Assembly: GCA_964535025.1 (NCBI GenBank)
Contig: CAZHRW010000166.1
Coordinates: 1-9,365 of the forward strand
Source of the DNA: JAAYZK01 sp964535025
Lineage (GTDB): Bacteria; Planctomycetota; Phycisphaerae; SM23-33; FEN-1343
DNA length: 9,365 bases
Direction: 5' to 3'
Of the stretch, positions 7,085 to 9,365 are shown piece by piece. Position 1 is the stretch's first letter; every line of letters starts with the position of its first letter. The translations under genes were made by a program, and so were the position numbers. Under the pieces are notes generated by a model. That model saw only the letters and a program-made list of their open reading frames with translations, ran no database searches and had not been told where the DNA came from.

Positions 7085-7111
7085 TTTGGGCCGCGTAAGC
7101 ACGGGCCCAAA
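7085..7111 (-). promoter_or_regulatory. 8-bp inverted repeat in the PEP-CTERM gene leader
   Basis: TTTGGGCC (7085-7092) is the exact complement of GGCCCAAA (7104-7111), with an 11-base loop. It sits 7 bases upstream of the AAGGAGG site of the minus-strand gene. In RNA it would be a stable leader hairpin; in DNA it could be a protein-binding site. Both roles are inference. Confidence 0.5.
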
Positions 7112-7320
7112 GTAACCAGACAACGATCTGCACATTTTTGCTCAGTTAACCACGGCTTACGGTTTTACGCAAGTGAATTCTGTCCAATGCCGTTTAGCAC
7201 AGGAAGATGCGCGGTTGCCTATCTGGTCCAGACAGTCCAGGCGGCACTTGATCAGCTCGCCAGTTCGACTTCGGGGGAACTCCCCCTTCGCCCGGTCTGC
7301 TGTCTCTTCGAGTTCGGATA

Positions 7321-7395
7321 AAGGGGTCTGACCCCTTCAGCCCCTGTAGCTGTCATAACCCCTTAGTGCGCAACACTATAAAAAGGGTCAGACCC
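7321..7395. repeat. REPIN-like pair of inverted GGGTCTGACCC elements
   Basis: AAGGGGTC-T-GACCCCTT (7321-7337) is a 17-base palindrome around one central base. About 50 bases on, GGGTC-A-GACCC (7385-7395) is the same element on the opposite strand, since GGGTCTGACCC and GGGTCAGACCC are reverse complements. Two REP-like units in inverted orientation around a short spacer are the layout of REPINs, which are mobilised by single-domain Y1/RAYT transposases. No such transposase lies in the window. GGGGTCTGACCCC strings are, from memory, common in environmental genomes. Confidence 0.6.
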
Positions 7396-7446
7396 GAATG
7401 GCACTGCCGTCCTTGGAGTGGTCGTTGGGGATAGTAATTCCCCGTG

Positions 7447-7481
7447 ACGCGGTCGATTCGGCTGGAATCGACCGCGTTTTT
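7447..7481 (+). terminator. Intrinsic terminator hairpin with T tract, intron target
   Basis: Positions 7447-7458 pair perfectly with 7466-7477 (12 bp, ACGCGGTCGATT against its complement), a further C-G pair closes a 5-base loop, and TTTTT (7477-7481) follows at once. This is a textbook rho-independent terminator on the plus strand. No plus-strand gene precedes it within the window's non-coding region, so it is either an orphan or the tail of a lost gene. The group II intron starts three bases after the T tract. Confidence 0.85.
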
Positions 7482-7484
7482 GGG

Positions 7485-7843
7485 GTGTGCCAGGCATGGC
7501 ACGATGACTTGGAGGTGTAAGTCCTCTGGAGGCCCTGATCGCGGGAACTCCTAGCTGAACAGCAACTGCGGCGTCGTGAGGCGTCGTGGGAAGGAAGCTG
7601 CAGGCAAAGCTCCAACCTGACGAACAGCAACCGCGTACGAGGCGGCGTGTCGAGGGTGAGAGGGCCGCAAGACTTGAAGCCCGATGCGATCCGGATCGGC
7701 ATGACGTAGACGCGGCAGGCGTGGAGCGAAGGTCACGTGTCTTACCCTGGGAGGCCTGCCGGCCTGCCATGAGCTACCGTCGCGGCGACGCGGCGGGATG
7801 GGCGGGCAGGAGTCAGCCGAGGCCGTAGTAGCCGCTGCTCACG
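7485..7843 (+). ncRNA. Ribozyme domains I-III of the group II intron
   Basis: This 5' non-coding half of the intron folds into the scaffold that recognises the 5' exon. I can support the first hairpin (7487-7502), a GAGG/CCTC hairpin (7512-7515 with 7523-7526), and the conserved GAAGGAAGCTGCAGGCAAAGC block around 7590-7610. The boundaries of domains I, II and III and the exon-binding loops could not be fixed by eye. Confidence 0.75.
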
Positions 7844-7891
7844 GTGCGGCGAAGGGCCGAACACAAGGAGCCGACCGCCACGGAAGGTGCG

Positions 7892-9292
7892 ATGCACGAA
7901 GCAGACGCAGACTCAAGGGCTGAGATGCCTGGGCCACCCCGGAGGCTAAGCGACGGAATCGCTGAACGTACGGGCTTGGCGCGTCAAGCGTGCGCGAGAC
8001 CGACCGAACAAGGTGGGATCGAGGCTTCGCTGCTCATGGACGAGGTCGTGAGCCGTGAGAACCTTCTGTTGGCGTACCGGCGGGTGAAGCGGAACAAAGG
8101 GGCACCGGGCGTGGACGGGATGACCGTCGATGACCTGATGCCGTACTGCCGCGAACACTGGTCGGGCATTCGGGAGCAGTTGCTCGGCGGGACGTACCGG
8201 CCTCAGCCGGTCCGGCAGGTGGAGATCCCCAAGCCGGGCGGCGGGGTGCGGACGCTGGGCATCCCGACGGTTTTGGACCGCTTGATCCAGCAGGCGTTGC
8301 TTCAGGTGCTCACCCCCATCTTCGACCCGACCTTCTCGGAGCACAGCTTCGGATTTCGGCCGGGCCGCAGTGCCCACCAGGCGGTGCGATCGGCGCGGTT
8401 GCACATGGCCCAGGGGTATCGCTGGGTGGTGGACATGGACCTGGAGAAGTTCTTCGACCGGGTGAATCACGACGTGCTGATGGCACGGGTGAAGCGCCGG
8501 GTGAAGGACCGGCGCGTGCTGGGGCTCATCAACCGCTATCTGCAAGCGGGGATGATGGCAGGCGGGCCGGTCAGTCCGCGGACGATGGGCACGCCACAGG
8601 GCGGCCCGTTGTCCCCCTTGCTCAGCAACGTCCTGCTGGACGCGTTGGACAAGGAGCTGGAGCGTCGGGGGCATCGCTTCGTCCGCTACGCCGACGACTG
8701 CAACGTGTACGTGCGGTCCAAGGCGGCGGGCGAGCGGGTGATGGCATCGCTGGAAGGGTTCCTTCAGGAACGCCTTCGCCTGCAAGTCAACCGCGCCAAG
8801 AGCGCGGTGGCCCGGCCTTGGGAACGGACGTTCCTGGGCTACAGCGTGACCGTCCATCGCCAGCCCAAGCTGAAGGTGGCCGCCGAATCGGTCCGCCGGT
8901 TCAAGCAGTCGCTTCGGCAGGTGTTCCGAGCGGGCCGGGGCCGACACGTCGCCTCTGTGGTAGGCGACCTGGTCCCGAAGCTTCGCGGGTGGGTGGCGTA
9001 CTTCCGCCTGTCGGAAGTGCGTGGCGTCTTTGAAGCGTTGGACCAATGGCTTCGCCGTAAACTGCGCGCGTTGTACTGGCGGCAGTGGAAGCGTTGGAAG
9101 ACGCGACTCAAGGCACTCCGTCGCCGGGGCCTGGAGCCCTGTCGCGCGGCCTCCTCGGCGTTGAATGGCCGGGGCCCCTGGTGGAACGCCGGGGCCAGCC
9201 ACATGAACCAAGCTGTCCCGACCGCCGCCCTGCGTCACCTGGGTCTCGTGAGCCTCCTCGATGAGCATCGACGCCTTGCGAACTCCCTGTGA
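7892..9292 (+). CDS. ltrA: Group II intron reverse transcriptase/maturase (class C type, LtrA family)
   Basis: The 466-aa protein helps the intron RNA fold and splice, and copies it into DNA at the target. Seen: the start of the RT domain (MDEVVSRENLLLAYRRVKRNKG from 49); DMDLEKFFDRVNHD at 181-194; QGGPLSPLLSN at 236-246; the catalytic YADD at 266-269; FLGY at 314-317; then the group II maturase-specific (GIIM, domain X) region to about 420, and the C-terminal GRGPWWNAGASHMN at 426-439. No HNH endonuclease domain follows, as in class C, whose members are thought to use single-stranded DNA at replication forks. ATG 7892 has GGAAGG just upstream; GTG 7844 and ATG 8036 are in-frame alternatives. 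The stop codon abuts domain V. No frameshift is seen and all catalytic residues are present. Confidence 0.95.
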   Translation: MHEADADSRAEMPGPPRRLSDGIAERTGLARQACARPTEQGGIEASLLMDEVVSRENLLLAYRRVKRNKGAPGVDGMTVDDLMPYCREHWSGIREQLLGGTYRPQPVRQVEIPKPGGGVRTLGIPTVLDRLIQQALLQVLTPIFDPTFSEHSFGFRPGRSAHQAVRSARLHMAQGYRWVVDMDLEKFFDRVNHDVLMARVKRRVKDRRVLGLINRYLQAGMMAGGPVSPRTMGTPQGGPLSPLLSNVLLDALDKELERRGHRFVRYADDCNVYVRSKAAGERVMASLEGFLQERLRLQVNRAKSAVARPWERTFLGYSVTVHRQPKLKVAAESVRRFKQSLRQVFRAGRGRHVASVVGDLVPKLRGWVAYFRLSEVRGVFEALDQWLRRKLRALYWRQWKRWKTRLKALRRRGLEPCRAASSALNGRGPWWNAGASHMNQAVPTAALRHLGLVSLLDEHRRLANSL

Positions 9293-9361
9293 ACCGCCGT
9301 GTACGGACCCGTACGCACGGTGGTGTGGGAGGTGGGGGTGAGCAATCACCCCCGCCTACCC
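9293..9361 (+). ncRNA. Domains V and VI of the group IIC intron (catalytic core and branch point)
   Basis: Domain V: ACCGCCGTG (9293-9301) pairs with CACGGTGGT (9316-9324) over nine base pairs including a G-U wobble (9296-9321). The two-base bulge CG (9314-9315), four upper pairs (9302-9305 with 9310-9313) and the loop GACC (9306-9309) follow. The catalytic triad is CGC (9295-9297), the class IIC form, where other classes usually have AGC. Domain VI: 9327-9341 pairs with 9346-9361 around a GCAA tetraloop (9342-9345), leaving A9358 bulged as the predicted branch-point nucleotide. Confidence 0.93.
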
Positions 9362-9365
9362 GATC

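Larger units (their letters stand above)
7063..7484. other. Gene-free region upstream of the PEP-CTERM gene and before the intron
   Basis: I see no coding region in these 422 bases. From left to right they hold the PEP-CTERM ribosome site and leader hairpin (7071-7111), a stretch to about 7270 where its promoter should lie but where I see no good -35/-10 pair, a small GGGGG-AACT-CCCCC hairpin (7273-7286), the REPIN-like pair (7321-7395), a small GGGGA/TCCCC hairpin (7427-7443) and the terminator that is the intron's target (7447-7481). Confidence 0.6.
7485..9364 (+). mobile_element. Complete group IIC intron with its reverse transcriptase/maturase
   Basis: This is a self-splicing retroelement of 1,880 bases. 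The 5' end GTGTG fits the GUGYG consensus and is followed by a hairpin (7487-7491 with 7498-7502). The order GTGTGCCAGGCATGG, GGAGGTGTAAGTCCTC, then GAAGGAAGC...GGCAAAGC matches, from memory, domain I of the Oceanobacillus iheyensis IIC intron. The maturase lies in domain IV (7892-9292). Domain V (9293-9324) and domain VI (9327-9361) close it. The 3' end is placed at T9364 because the bulged adenine A9358 then lies seven bases from the end and the terminal dinucleotide is AT. The absence of an endonuclease domain and the insertion just after a terminator hairpin are class IIC traits. All parts look intact, so it may be active. The 3' exon is almost entirely outside the window. Confidence 0.93.

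Noticed and set aside
7366..7370. GTGCG as an alternative group II intron 5' end
   Set aside because: It fits GUGYG, but it lies upstream of the second REP unit and the terminator. The sequence after 7485 matches the class IIC domain I order, and the terminator-adjacent position is the class's usual target.
7320..7400. CRISPR or integron attC site
   Set aside because: Only two inverted copies without regular direct repeats and spacers, and no attC core sites; a REPIN-like pair explains it better.
7946..9349. 467-codon minus-strand frame opposite the intron reverse transcriptase
   Set aside because: It is antisense to an intact RT with all motifs, runs into domains V and VI, and its product shows no family features.

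Overview
The window looks like a chromosomal segment of a high-GC Planctomycetota bacterium, most likely of the Phycisphaerae type. I infer this from the very GC-rich core genes, a secreted protein with a VPEP...hydrophobic...RRR sorting tail of the kind common in that group, and weak or absent Shine-Dalgarno sites on several genes. No rRNA or other phylogenetic marker is present, so the assignment is an inference.

Layout. Positions 174-2934 (minus strand) hold a two-gene unit: a UbiA-like membrane prenyltransferase followed 13 bases later by the tRNA-modification enzyme MnmG. Diverging from it (3068-4246, plus) is a membrane-anchored family 2 glycosyltransferase of the HpnB/CrtQ-like kind. 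Both membrane enzymes may act on polyprenyl lipids, but this is only context. Positions 4300-4979 carry a compact type II toxin-antitoxin module: a ribbon-helix-helix antitoxin and a PIN-domain toxin overlapping by 4 bases. Its promoter's -10 box lies inside a 17-bp palindrome, a likely autoregulatory operator. Convergent to it, 5019-6008 (minus) encodes a DRG/OBG-type GTPase with a C-terminal TGS domain. A gene-poor stretch with a short tandem repeat follows, then a PEP-CTERM secreted protein (6388-7062, minus) with a strong ribosome binding site and an inverted repeat in its leader.

The right end is mobile. Two inverted copies of an 11-bp near-palindrome (7324-7395) form a REPIN-like unit. 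Next comes an intrinsic-terminator hairpin with a T tract (7447-7481), and three bases later a complete group II intron (7485-9364). Its 5' end (GUGUG), domain V (CGC triad, CG bulge), domain VI (bulged A, GCAA loop) and endonuclease-free reverse transcriptase all fit class IIC, whose known habit is insertion just downstream of terminators. The window ends one base after the predicted 3' splice site.

I found no convincing undescribed system. The most instructive items are the precisely delimited IIC intron at a terminator, the operator/-10 overlap of the toxin-antitoxin module, the REPIN-like pair, and departures from consensus in MnmG and in the TGS GTPase.
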